A stretch of 64,000 bases of DNA from Fomitopsis serialis (lineage: Eukaryota; Basidiomycota; Agaricomycetes; Polyporales; Fomitopsidaceae): the NCBI RefSeq assembly GCF_022376445.1, contig NW_025954968.1, forward strand, positions 124,001 to 188,000. Direction: 5' to 3'. This document shows positions 51,482 to 62,352 of this stretch, piece after piece (the stretch's first letter is position 1; the number at the start of each line of letters is the position of its first letter). The notes under the pieces are model-generated. The model did no database searches. It was not told where the DNA came from and saw nothing but the letters and a program-made list of their open reading frames with translations. The translations under genes and the position numbers were made by a program.

Positions 51482-52031
51482 CTATGGTGCAAGCCACGCA
51501 GGATGACGGAGACCCTTCGTGAGCTCTGTGGTAGAGTGCATCTTATGTACGAGCCTGCGCGCGCGTACCTCACCGGAGTGCGTAGATGATACCCCCCTCC
51601 GCTCGCGGATACTTGCGATCGTCCCGTGTGCGTGTTCCGGCGTACGTAAACCCGAGTGCATTTGTACCAAGGCGGAAGCGCTGGTAATTCCCGCGTTTAG
51701 GTGGCTTAGCATGCGAACCATTCGATCAACTGACCTACCTGCGTCAGGCCGACTTTTCTGAGGTGCGTCTGGCTCTGCGGTGAGTTCTGCAGCGACGGTC
51801 ATGAACCTATGGCACACGCCATGAGCTTCATGTTCGCATCGGCCACGCTAAAGGTGAACCCACTGTGCAGCGTGAGACGATGCGAGCGTGCGCATCGCGT
51901 CCAGGTTGGACTTGAGGAGGTCGCAGAGGTCGGCGGTGTGGCCACTGTCTGCGAGAGACGGGCGAGTGAGTTTGAGAGCTGCATTAGTGGCGGTCCTTGG
52001 CCTGGGTCGCGTTTACGGGATGGGACTGCAT
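51482..52031 (-). CDS. possible DASH complex subunit Hsk3-like small protein
   Basis: A chain of small exons reads MQSHP (start 52031), a 38-base intron, LSNSLARLSQTVAT, ADLCDLLKSNLDAMRTLASS, HAAQ, a 57-base intron (GTGGGT..ATAG), then FMTVAAELTAEPDAPQKS. The heptad-like helix followed by M-R-x-L-x-x-x-HAA-x-FM recalls Hsk3, a tiny subunit of the DASH ring that couples kinetochores to microtubules. One base must be added near 51936 to keep the frame. The C-terminal limit is unknown; an open frame runs to 51482. The first intron is unusually short. Assignment is tentative: no search was possible and small helical proteins are easy to over-read. Confidence 0.33.
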
Positions 52032-52299
52032 GTTCGGGGCCGATGGGGCGGCCGATGGGAGTTTGAGATTGAGTTGTTCAGTGTGGGGGCCCGACGTGGC
52101 CCAGGATTGGCCGAGTCCGTGACGACCTCCGATCACGTGTAGCGCATTACGCTGGTCTCATTTTGGAGTCTCCGATCAGCTCATAGACCCGCGCACACAC
52201 TGGCACCGGCTGCCGTCCTCTCACCTCCTCTTCTCTCAGCCCAGAGCAGGAGTGCGCGGGCTACCCCTCCGCCGTTGCCCAACCTCACCGTTCACCGTC

Positions 52300-53385
52300 A
52301 TGAACTCTACCGCGGCACCCACACTCTCCATGCTCAGCCAGGCGCAGGTACACTACCTCTCTACGAACCGACCATTCTACTACAGCCCCCATGCTCACCT
52401 CTTCGACTGGTGCCCGGACCACATGCTCGCGCTTGCAGCCCCTGTCATTGCTTACTGGGTCTCCTCCGTCTTCTTCCACATCCTCGACATTTCCGAGTGG
52501 AAATGGCTCGACAAGTATCGTATCCACGAGTCAGCCGAGGTCAAGTCTCGCAATCTTGTCACCCGCAGCGAGGTCATTCGCGCCGTGGTCCTCCAGCAGA
52601 TCGTGCAGACCGTCATCGGTTCTTCTGGGTAGAGGAGAAGCCATCGGGTGCGTTGGTAGACCATGTCGGTGCCATCTTGCGTCTGGAGCCCACGCTCGCG
52701 CGCATCCTCACCTGGACATTGGGTGAGAAATGGGCGCACGGCTCTCGACCACGACGGCGCGCAGCTGCTCTACGAGCGTATTGGTGGGCCAACCCAGTCG
52801 CCAGGTTCTTCTTCGGCATGTACGTAACTGCCCGCCCCTGTTCCCTCCGGACTTGGCACTCACGCTTTTCCTTTCGTGCAGGTTCCTAATCGACACATGG
52901 CAGTACTTTCTCCACCGCGCGATGCACGTGAACCGCTGGCTCTATAAGCAGTTCCACTCCGTGCACCACCGACTGTACGTCCCCTACGCGTTCGGCGCGC
53001 TGTACAACCACCCTGTCGAGGGCTCCTCCTCGACACGATCGGCGCTGTTGTCGCAGAGAATGTAGCTGGCATGACGACGCGCGAGGCCGCGCTGCTCTTC
53101 CTCATATCGAGCCTGAAGACCGTGGACGACCATTGCGGGTACAGCTTGCCCTTCGACCCGTTGCAGCTCCTCACGAGCAACAACGCAGACTATCATGACA
53201 TTCATCATCAGGTGTGTGCAATCGCTGTTCACCTTCATTGGGAAGTTGACCGGGTTGCGCAGGTCATCGGTATCAAATCGAATTTCGCTCAGCCGTTCTT
53301 TGTTCACTGGGACTACTTCCTTGGCACGAGGATGACCCGCCAAGACATCGAGCAACGTCGCCAGAAACAGAAGAAGGCATCGTAG
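52300..53385 (+). CDS. SUR2: sphingolipid C4-hydroxylase (fatty acid hydroxylase family)
   Basis: ER membrane di-iron enzyme that hydroxylates dihydrosphingosine or ceramide at C4 to give phytosphingosine. The start at 52300 (MNSTAAPTLSMLSQAQ) leads to FDWCPDHMLALAAPVIAYW, FFHILDISEWKWLDKYRIH and EVIRAVVLQQIVQTVIG. The histidine boxes are FLHRAMH (HxxxH), FHSVHH (HxxHH) and DYHDIHH (HxxHH), all intact, and the end is FAQPFFVHWDYFLGTRMT. At least four frame breaks lie at 52620-52621 (TT), near 52740, near 52778 and at 53024. Two are closed by one T (giving FFWVEE and FLLDTIGAVVAEN); the middle pair brackets LDHDGAQLLYER. The density of breaks is the highest in the window. Either the local base calls are poor or the gene is decaying. 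Confidence 0.85.
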
Positions 53386-53726
53386 GCGCACAAGCTACGT
53401 CATGCGGCTGCTACGACTTCCTTTCGGTTCATGACTGTAGTAATTAGTTTGTATTCGTATCTCACCTTAGTCTACTTCCACGGTCTATAGCCTTCGCACT
53501 AGTTACGTAGTTATTCCATCACGATTTGTTTATATTGTGTCTTGGATATTCACCCCTCATTACGTTGTAGAGACGGCACCGTGTTGATGACTCCTCATGT
53601 TCTAGTACGATAGATTAAACATGACGGTTGTCAATGCGCCCAGACGATGAAAATGATGAGTACGAGCAGCGTAGTGTGCAAGAGACGATAGTAAGGACAT
53701 GTACGCAATCAACAACCCGGAGAGTG

Positions 53727-54973
53727 CTACCAGTTTGCAATTGCTCTTTTGTGAGAGGTACGGTCTCCATCTCTGCTCGTACTCGACCTCGACCCGTGGT
53801 CCCCCTATGGAGAGTCAGTCAGCAATACACCAGATGTCAGTGAGCGATGTAAGATACGCACTGCGTGCTTTCTTCTCTGGCTTCCGCTTCGCAGGCTTCT
53901 GCGTCTTTGGTGCTGCTTTCCGCTTGCCCAGCTTTGTCTTGTCTGTCGGCTCCTCGTCCTCCTCATCACTCTCATCTTCCTCCCCACTCTCCTCTTCACC
54001 CGACTCCACATCTTCCAAATCACTCAGCCCGTCCTCGTCCCCACTCATATCGCTCACGAACTCCCTCTCTCCCCACTCGCCCTCCTCCTCCTCTTCGAGC
54101 TCCTCGTCCGTCTCGTCGTCCATCAAGTCCAGCTCCTCGTCCCTTGCGCCCTCACCGGCTAGCGCGCGCTCCTTGCCCTTCTTCTCGCGGTCGAGCACCG
54201 CGCGCCAGACGTCCTCATTTACGTTGAGCGGCGCGTCGCCGTACGCCTTACTCTTGAGCCGCTCGAGGAGCTCCGCCTCAATCGCGCGCTCGAGCCGCGC
54301 GGCGGATAGCGCCTTGCGCTCGCGCACGGCTTCACGTCGGTCGAGCTTTTTCTTTATCCCGACGAGCTTCGGTCTGTGATAGTTGGGTACGAGAGGGAGA
54401 AGGAAGACAAAGTGAGCAGGGGAAATGAGACGAGGGGAGAGTGGGACGTACTGTTGCCGCAGCTGCATACGTCGCATTTTTATGAGGTACTGCGTGATCT
54501 TCGTCACCCGCTGCTTGCATTTGTGGATCGTGAAGTTTGGCCAGTGGATGAGCTCCGAGTCGATCTGCAACCGCACGGAGTCCCAGAGTGAGTAGACAGC
54601 ACCACGGAACGGACCACAGGTTCGCGACGCACCTGCTCAAGGGCCTTTGAGTAGTTGTTCGAGAGCTTGATCTTCTCCCACATGTTCGCGGGCGAGTGCG
54701 CCCGCTCGATCGTTTTCACGTAGAGGTAGAGCACGCCCTCCTTCTCCCGGACGGTCGCATAGCGTGAGTTTGCTAGGGGACAGCTCTGCCTCGTGCAGAA
54801 ACCGGTGACATTGTATTCGTTTCGGCAAAAGTTCTGTGTTGCTGTTCTGAGAAGATAGGATGTGAGTTCGTGGTCCCGGACGCTGCTAAGTGGGTGCTGC
54901 AGGGAACTCACTTCACTTTGTATGAACAGAACTGAGTGTTGATCACCGACCATATAACGTCGTCGCTCTGCAT
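53727..54973 (-). CDS. MAK16: Mak16, 60S ribosome biogenesis factor
   Basis: Nucleolar protein of early 60S assembly, required for 5.8S/25S rRNA maturation. The start at 54973 opens [20 protein letters not shown], then [79 protein letters not shown] and the [17 protein letters not shown] block. The cysteines that bind a zinc/Fe-S centre are present. A long acidic tract (54.0-54.15 kb) precedes a basic KR tail. A final intron gives [12 protein letters not shown] and [12 protein letters not shown], typical of the family; this needs one extra base near 53773. The stop at 53727 needs another in the TTT run 53734-53736. Shares a 327-base divergent promoter with the mitochondrial gene. Confidence 0.92.
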
Positions 54974-55109
54974 CTTGAAACGCTAACCTGAGAACAGAGT
55001 GCCCCAACGGCAAGAAAGAAGGTATATAGACGGCCGGTAGCGGACAGAGGGGGCTGGCTCGACTTCACGCCGGATCGAGTGCAGGTAAATTCTGGATATG
55101 GGCGATGTG

Positions 55110-55114
55110 ATTGG
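55110..55114 (-). promoter_or_regulatory. CCAAT box in MAK16/DUF1640 divergent promoter
   Basis: ATTGG (CCAAT on the minus strand) within TGATTGGCTGA lies near the middle of the 327-base gap. The fungal HAP/CBC complex binds such boxes and often controls mitochondrial genes. The match is short, so this is weak on its own. Confidence 0.3.
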
Positions 55115-55300
55115 CTGATCTCGATCGGGTATGTTGTTCGCACGACTGTGTTGCGCGATACACGTGCTCATGTCATTCCAGGCGATCACACTCAGGCTCG
55201 CTGCTCGGACTCCCGTCTTCAGCTTCGTCCCACAACGCGCATATTTATCCTCACGTCTGCACATCTCCTTGGTTCACCAGCACAGCTCATCACCACCGCT

Positions 55301-56108
55301 ATGCATCGGACCGCAGCTATCATCTCCGAGTCGGTTGTGTCTCTCGCCCGGCGTAGAACGCCCCATCCACTCCCTTCACCCATGCGAGGACTCCGCTCGA
55401 CTCCTCGTCTAGCAGACTTTCATTTTGACACGCATCAATTCGTTCAGCGACTAGAACGCGAGGGGCTGAACCGCGCGCAAGCGGAGGGGATCATGGCTGC
55501 CATGGCCGAGGTCATCGACGAGAGTATCCGGAACATGACAAGTAACATGGTCACGAAGGCTGACCAGGAGAAGGTGAGTCCCCGCTGCTGCATGTCTCGC
55601 TCGGCGTCCTGACTCCCTGTATAGTATCATTACACACAGCAGGTCGACTTCGCGCAGCTCAAGTCGGAGCTGCAGCTGACGGAGAAGAACGAGCTCGCGA
55701 TGGTCAAGGCGGAGAACGACCGGCTCGTAACCGACATCGAGAAGCTGAGGCAGCGGCTCCGCGAGGAGATCACGCGAACACAAGCAGGCGTGCGTTTGGA
55801 TCTGAACCTGGAGAAGGGAAGGGTGCGCGAGGAGAGCAGCAAGCAGGAGCTGAAGATGAAGGAGGTCGACACCCGGATAGAGCAGGAGATCGCTTCCCTA
55901 AGGACGTCAATACAGGCGTCGAAGGTATGGATCGCGTCAGCGGCGCATTGTATTGCAACTGACAAACTATGCAGGCGACAACACTGCAATATCTTGTTGG
56001 CTTTGGTGCGTGCTCAGCAAGGCGTGCGTTCTCATATATACTCACTCTGATGACCTAGTCACTGGTTGCTCTGCACTACTCATGGCATACCTCCGCTTCC
56101 GGGTGTAG
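55301..56108 (+). CDS. mitochondrial DUF1640/CCDC90 coiled-coil protein
   Basis: Inner-membrane protein related to yeast Fmp32 and mammalian CCDC90B/MCUR1, implicated in cytochrome oxidase and calcium-uniporter assembly. The start at 55301 gives a basic presequence (MHRTAAIISESVVSLARRR). The conserved head domain follows: FDTHQFVQRLEREGLNRAQA and EGIMAAMAEVIDESIRNMTS. A long coiled coil comes next (FAQLKSELQLTEKNELAMV ... IEKLRQRLREEITRTQAGVR, LDLNLEKGRVREE). The C-terminal membrane helix (LQYLVGFVTGCSALLMAYLR, then FRV) is built from two tiny last exons. No frame break. Length of about 210 residues is normal. Confidence 0.9.
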
Positions 56109-56312
56109 AGGCACTTAGAGCTCATTTATGTATAGAACGGATGGAATGCTATAATGCCACAGGTGAGTACCTCCAACGAAGTGTGTAGTCCCCCAAGTCC
56201 CATGTATATCACCCGTTCTACCTTTACAGGTGGACATAATCTATGTATTTTTATGTTGCTGCATCTAAAGTTCTTGATCGATATCCCGCTGATGTGGGAT
56301 GCTCCTCCTCGA

Positions 56313-57049
56313 TTAATCGTCCAAGAGAGGTAGTGAGTCGCTGGGTATCTCGTCGTCGAGTGCTACATGCTTAAAGAGATCATAGGCCCTCTCCAAATCA
56401 TCATTGACGATCACGTAGTCGTGGACGCCCTCCTTTGCATAATCGATCTCTTTCAAGGCAGTCGCCAGTCGTTTCGCGACAGATGCCTCAGACTCTGTCC
56501 CCCGCCCGCGCAGACGTTCTCGCAAAGCCGTCAGGGATGGCGGCGAGATGAACAGGTAGACCGGATTGAGGTCCGTCTGCTTGATTTGGCGGACACCCTG
56601 AGGTTGCGGACGCTCGACGTCCATTCAGAGGGAGGGATCACTGCAGAGCGGACATACCTGCGCCTCGATGTCCAAGATGCAGCGACGACCCGTACTGGAC
56701 ACCTGCTGGACGGTCATGAAGCTTGTGCCATAGTAATTGCCGGAGAACTCTGCGTGCTCTATGAAAGCACCCTCATCGAGGAGCTGCTTGAACTTCTCGC
56801 GCGTGACGAAGTAGTACTGCTTCCCGTCCTCTTCGCCCGGACGCGGAGCGCGGGTCGTGTCTGTCAAAATGCGGGATGTGTGAGACGGACACGTCCTGTG
56901 TCAGTGGGCGTTGCTGTGCTCTCACGGGAAACGCTGAACCCGAACTTGTCTGGGTGGTCGGCGAAGAGACGGGTGAGGAGTGTGCTCTTGCCCACGCCCG
57001 ACGGCCCGGAGATGACTAGGGGACGGAGGAGGGCGACGATGGGAGACAT
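56313..57049 (-). CDS. GUK1: guanylate kinase
   Basis: Phosphorylates GMP to GDP with ATP, in the cytosol; supplies GTP and, for glycosylation, GDP-mannose. The start is at 57049. The P-loop is [18 protein letters not shown]. The splice from FGFSVS into [19 protein letters not shown] restores the GMP-binding motif. The GMP site continues [16 protein letters not shown], then [37 protein letters not shown] and [14 protein letters not shown], and ends [16 protein letters not shown]. About 200 residues, normal for the family. No frame break. It diverges from the kinase gene across 425 bases. Confidence 0.95.
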
Positions 57050-57474
57050 GCCGGCGCGTGCAAGGCAGAACCAGGAGGAAGAGGTGACGGGCCGGAGTCA
57101 GGGCAGGAGGAAACAAGGGACAGCTGAAACGACTGGGTGACGGCAGGCGGCGCTGGGGTTATTTTTGCCACGTTTGCGGGCGCAGTGAGTTATCGCGGCC
57201 GAACAAGGCGGCGGAGAAATGCTCCAGAAGGCTATGGGCGGAAATTAGGAGGCGACAAGCTGTTGCCATCAGCCGCGGCGGGCGTCTGTTCGACGAGTGT
57301 TCGCTTAGCAGAAACGGCGTCGGCATCCGCGCGCCTGGGGGATCTCCCACCACTCTTGTCGCATCCTTCCTCACTGGTTATCCCCGCACTCGCTCAGGCC
57401 CTCCTCCCCCCTCCCCTTCATTCTCTTCTTCGACCGACCACTCTCCATACTGTCTCCGGCTCAAGCAAGCTAGC

Positions 57475-59327
57475 ATGGGTGCTGTGTGCTGTCGTGCGCA
57501 AGTCCGTCCTATTCTCGACCTCTCCTCTCGGCGGTGGGAACTCACCGTTTTCTGTAGCCCATAGACTTTGATGGGGACGTGAATCTTTTCCATTTCGTCC
57601 TTCTGAGGTGTGTGGGGAAGGGTGCTTTCGGCAAGGTGAGCGACGCCCGCGCCCGCCTGCTCCCCGTCTCCAGTGCTGAGACAGACTTCCGAGTTAGGTC
57701 CGCGTTGTCCAGCATAAGCAGACGCGAGACTTGTATGCCCTCAAGTATATCAACAAGACGAAATGCGTTAAGATGAAGGCGGTCGCAAATATCATTCAGG
57801 AGAGGAGACTGCTGGAGGAGGTCAGTACGGTGCCGCTACGAGTGCACACATCACTGAGGGCCTCACAGATCGATCATCCCTTTGTCGTTAACCTGCGATA
57901 TGCTTTCCAAGATGATGAGAACTGCTTTTTCGTGTTGGATCTCATGCTGGGCGGTGATTTGCGTTGTACGTCGTCCTATGTTGCTCTGGTTCGAATACTC
58001 TTTTAAAGGGCGTACTATCTAGTCCACCTCGAGCGACTAGGCTCGCTGACGGAGGAGACGGTGCGGTTCTACGTCGCCGAGATTTCATCCGCCCTCGCAT
58101 ACCTACACGACCATCGGATAATCCACAGGTTTGTCGCCATTCGTTGTCCGCTATCTACTGATTCCGGTCTCACATCCCCTTAGGGATATCAAACCAGACA
58201 ACATCCTCCTGGATGAGGCTGGACACGCTCACTTGACAGACTTCAATATTGCTGTGCACTACTCCGACCGCCGGCCACTTTCAGGAGTGGCAGGCTCTAT
58301 GGCGTACATGGCGCCCGAGATCCTTGCGAAGCGGGGCTATTCCTACCAAATTGACTGGTGGTCACTTGGCGTTTGCGCGTACGAGCTGATCTTTGGACGA
58401 CGGCCGTTCCGGGGCAAGACGAACAGCGACCTGACGCATAGCATCGTGAAGGACAGCCTCCGCTTCCCCGAGGACGGTGCGAGCAGATGTTCCAGGGAGG
58501 GCATGCAGGCCTTGCGCATGGTGAGTCGCCATTCGCTGCTATCTTGGGACAGCGCCGCTGTGAGCGTCTATGCTCTGACGGACGCCTGGGCAATTTGAGT
58601 GCCCATCATCATGTGCGGGTCCGAACTGACTGCCCCGCATTAGTTCCTGGAGCGAGATCCGCTTAAGCGACTGGCTGGAATCCGGATGAGGGCACGGCTC
58701 TTCTGCGTAGTCATCCTGGCTCCAGTCCATCGACTGGGACACTTTGGAAGACAAGAAGCAGATGCCGCCGTTCGTTCCTGATGTGAGTGTATCATTCCTG
58801 ACATGCTTGCCGGTGGTCTGATTGTTCCTGGTTGGCTTGATCTAGTCCAAGAAAGCAAACTTTGATGCGTCACACGAGTTGGAGGAGCTGTTACTCGAGG
58901 ACAACCCTCTCAAGGCGCGGCAGCGAAAGGTGCAAGATATAACAATCTCAGTACAGAAATGCGGCAGATGGAGGAACAGTGCGTGCACATCTATCGATTA
59001 CCTGGAGTAAACTCAATCACGTCATGTTCCAGATTTACGTCGTATGACTTCCGGACGATGCAGCGGCGGTCGTACTACCCGCAGAACCAGATCGTGTCGA
59101 CGGTCACAGCAACGTCGTCTTCTGGTCCTGCATCGTCAAGACCGGTAACCCCGATGACGACCATCGGCGCGGACGGTATTAATGAGGAGTATGCGCTCAA
59201 ACAGAGGGCACCACGATCGTTCGAGGGCGACATGACACAAACGCCTAACACGCCCATGTCCATGAATCACCCAGATTACATGGTCTCCGAGAAAGACCCA
59301 CATGCACGGTCTGGTATCGCATGCTAG
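57475..59327 (+). CDS. YANK/STK32-type AGC Ser/Thr kinase
   Basis: The start at 57475 gives MGAVCC, a possible myristoylation and palmitoylation signal, then [20 protein letters not shown] (glycine loop) and [11 protein letters not shown] (ATP lysine). Later motifs are [31 protein letters not shown] (DFN in place of DFG, a mark of this group), [40 protein letters not shown] and [14 protein letters not shown]-terminal extension has [20 protein letters not shown] and [20 protein letters not shown]. Three frame breaks, at 58679-58680 (AA), 58717 (T) and 58944-58945 (AA), are each closed by one base and restore [20 protein letters not shown] and [12 protein letters not shown]. Several introns. 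The first splice is uncertain. Confidence 0.88.
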
Positions 59328-60004
59328 TGTTGTCGCACTGCAAGCCTTTGCCAGACTGGTCTGCTGTTCTCTCGGAGGATGTTCACGGCCCTCACCGATT
59401 GCTGGACGACCTTGATCTTTACGAGCATATATCCCACTCCTTATACGCCGCCGGACCCTCACGCCCCCCTCATGTCCTATGTCATGCCTATCACGGTCTA
59501 GTGACGTTGATTACCCCCCTGCGACTACCTCACACCTTCCGTTATTGTTCCGGCGTCGGTTGCCGCGTCCGCCCCCAGACCGCCCGCACCCCTCTGCCGT
59601 CTCCCCCCGGCGCACTGTGGCCGACACAGGTTACCCCTCCCTCCCCTTGCCTCGCCCTTCCTCTCGCCACTGTTATGGATGGTCGATTCGGCTATGCATA
59701 GTTACCCACTTGGTCGCTGCCCTTTATTACTCGTCTCTTTTGGTTGCATTGTCTTTGGTATCTGCTCTAACATTTATGTTACTACGCAATCATATAGCCC
59801 GCTCCCTAGTACAATAATAGCTCTGTTGTGAATGACTAGACGGGCAGGGCACTGGGGCGTTCGGGATTCTAAGGAAAACACGCGACTTGGATACGTATGT
59901 GAGGTATACATTGGCAGGTCTACAGCAACAAGAAGTCCGTTATCGTCCGTTACATTAGGCCGAGTGGCACGTCGGCGTCGTGGGCGGCTTGAGGTCCGAC
60001 AGGT
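59328..60004. other. convergent gap, CT-rich
   Basis: 3' sides of the kinase and the nucleotide-sugar transporter. Pyrimidine-rich on the plus strand between about 59.46 and 59.66 kb, likely untranslated sequence. No gene or repeat is recognised. Confidence 0.5.
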
Positions 60005-61882
60005 CTAGTCGCTCTTCGTCTTCGTGCTCTCCTTCCGAGGTATACCACCTGGCGTCGTCGACTTAGTGCTGGACCGCGCGCTGGAGCCGGAGCTGACGAA
60101 CGTGTATAGCAGTGAACCGGCGAACACCATCCCCGCGCCCGTCGTGAGCTCCGCATTCCACCCGTTGCCGAACCACCACACGCTGATACACAGGCTGATC
60201 GCTTTGCGGGCCGTGAGCACGAGGTTGGTCGACACCGAGGTGACGCGCTGCGGACGTCAATCTATGTCAGCGAATGCGGTTTAGCCAGGAACGTTGGGCG
60301 CACCGATGTGAGTTGTTGACAGCTGAGACACACATCAGTTGGGTTGCAAGGTTCAATGCGAGAACTATATAGGCGTATAGTGGGCGACTGATGTCGGTAG
60401 CTTCGACGTCGCGGAAGCCGTATAGCTTGCGGTATGAGCTGACAAGCTGTCGAAGCCATTTTTCACGTCCGGCGCTAGGAAGACGAAGATTGGTATCGAG
60501 AGCAGATGCTGCGAACATGGTCAGGGCATCTGCGAAGCCGAACGGCTCGTGACTTACAGTGTAAAATACACCCTCTTTCCAGTAAGGGCCGTACATGCTA
60601 TAGGTACGTTCTTGAAGTAACCCGAGCGCTCCAGTGAGGAACAACGACGTTGTCATCATGAGCACACCTAGTGCGTATCTCATGCTAGCCCTTGGATCAT
60701 CGGTATCCAATTTCGTCGACGATGACGGTTTGGACAGCGTTGCTAGGAGGACACCCATGCTGACAATGACTACTGAGGCCTGGTGTGGAACTGAGTTATT
60801 TGGAGATAGAGGGGAAGAATGGAATGTTCACAATTTGAGGCAGTGAATAGCGTCTCTTGAAGAACAGGAAGCCAAATAGCATGGAGACGGCTAAACCTGA
60901 TTGAGAAGAGTTAGCAATTGTTGGCCTCGACAATAATTCATACGCCACATAATGAGATACTGGATACGAACTCAATGGCTTTGGGGTCCAAAGGTACAGA
61001 CGAACTTCACTACTGAAGCACAAGCAAGACAAATGGCAATGCTTCTGCAACCACCACTAGTATTGAGTGAGCTCACAGATTCCGGCATCAAGCTACGGCA
61101 GCTTTTACTGCCATCAGCCTGATGCTCCATCTGCACTGAGCCGTCACCCAGGGTCGAATCCCGCAATACGATATGCCACCACTGCAAGAGTATGCACTCA
61201 CCCGCGGAGCGGAAGACAATCTGTACCGTAAGCGGCACATGAAACGCAAACGCCCAGTTGTTGAGGAGCGAGCTAGATGTCAGGACAAGTACTTGCGCGA
61301 TCCACTGACGGATCGGGACGTGCCTCCTCTGCAGGCGAGGGATGCAGGAACGGTCCCATTGCAAAAACGACGGCAGCGAGTGCAAGGTGATGAAGCACAT
61401 TTGCGAGAAGGTCAGGGCGGTACCTGCGCGAGGGGTTACTCCTTAACCAGAAACGAAGGCATGACGACATACCCAGATGTGGGTCCATCTTGAGTATGTA
61501 TTCGTAGGACCATACATTCCTGCATGCGAAATCTTAGCAGAGACAATGCATCCAGAGATATTGAGAGGGCGTACGAGCAACATCCCCCAAACAGCAGACT
61601 GAGTATCAGCGTAAAATCTACCAACGACCCCGCCACGATTTTCGAGACATGCTGGACCTCCTGAGTGCTGCCTCCATCGCTGACGGGTCGCTGTGCGTTT
61701 GCTTTGGCTAGGTCAATGTATTTTGGTGGGCTGCCGGTGTGCTTTGAGCTGCCCGTGGCCATCAAGCTGGCGAGCGTGAGGGTGGTGCGGAGAGAGATGC
61801 AACCATGCGAGCCAAGGGGGATCGGTTTCCGTTCGGAGCGGAAGCGCCGGGGCAGCGCTGCGGCACAGTTCGCGCCAGTCAT
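60005..61882 (-). CDS. YEA4: UDP-GlcNAc/UDP-xylose transporter, Yea4/SLC35B4 family
   Basis: Ten-helix nucleotide-sugar antiporter of ER/Golgi, feeding chitin or glycan synthesis. Signature segments: LILSLLFGGCCSYALSISLD, NVWSYEYILKMDPHLG, TALTFSQMCFITLHSLPSFL, RRHVPIRQWIAQVLVLTSSS, LLNNWAFAFHVPLTVQIVFR, SAGLAVSMLFGFLFFKRRYS and MGVLLATLSKPSSS. LGLLQERTYSMYGPYWKEGV and PIFVFLAPDVKN come next. YIVLALNLATQLMCVSAVN and RVTSVSTNLVLTARKAISLC follow. The end is AGMVFAGSLLYTFVSSG with a lysine-rich tail. Two frame breaks, at the GGG run 60382-60384 and at 60315, are each closed by one base. The start at 61882 is the most upstream; a methionine near 61765 (MATGSSKHTG) is an alternative. Confidence 0.87.
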
Positions 61883-62352
61883 GTGAGCTCACTCCGGGAC
61901 CACTAGGTACTAGGTTTAAGTTTCATTTGAGACGTTGAGAAGATACAGTACAGCGCAGTACGTCGACCACCCGAAGCATCTCAGCCGTCTCAGCAAGATC
62001 TCGGCGGCCAGAATCCCCGAGTTCTGATCAAGAGGCCAATGCCACGGCATCTCGATGCCACCAACAGTGAATCAAGCGGCTCACATAGCAGCAGGGTCTG
62101 GCTCGCAGACCTTGCGGATAGCAGTATATGCAGACGGGGTCTCGCAAACGCATATGATTCTTGCATAACATAGAGCCATGGCGAGGCAGAGTGCACGATT
62201 GTAACATACAAAGCCTAATGAGGATCTGTATCTTAACGACTTTCCTAATCCAGGTGCACACTTTTGCTGCCCTGACACGTGACCGTACCCAGACCACAAA
62301 TCGGATTGAAGTGCTAACCAGTCCCCCTTGACCAGAGCTAGCATACAGTACC

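Noticed and set aside
57137..57571. 144-codon plus-strand frame before the kinase
   Set aside because: Spans the GUK1/kinase promoter and the kinase first exon and intron; the kinase start at 57475 is in another phase.
57986..58008. tRNA B-box-like GGTTCGAATAC followed by T-run
   Set aside because: No A box or cloverleaf upstream; lies in a kinase intron.
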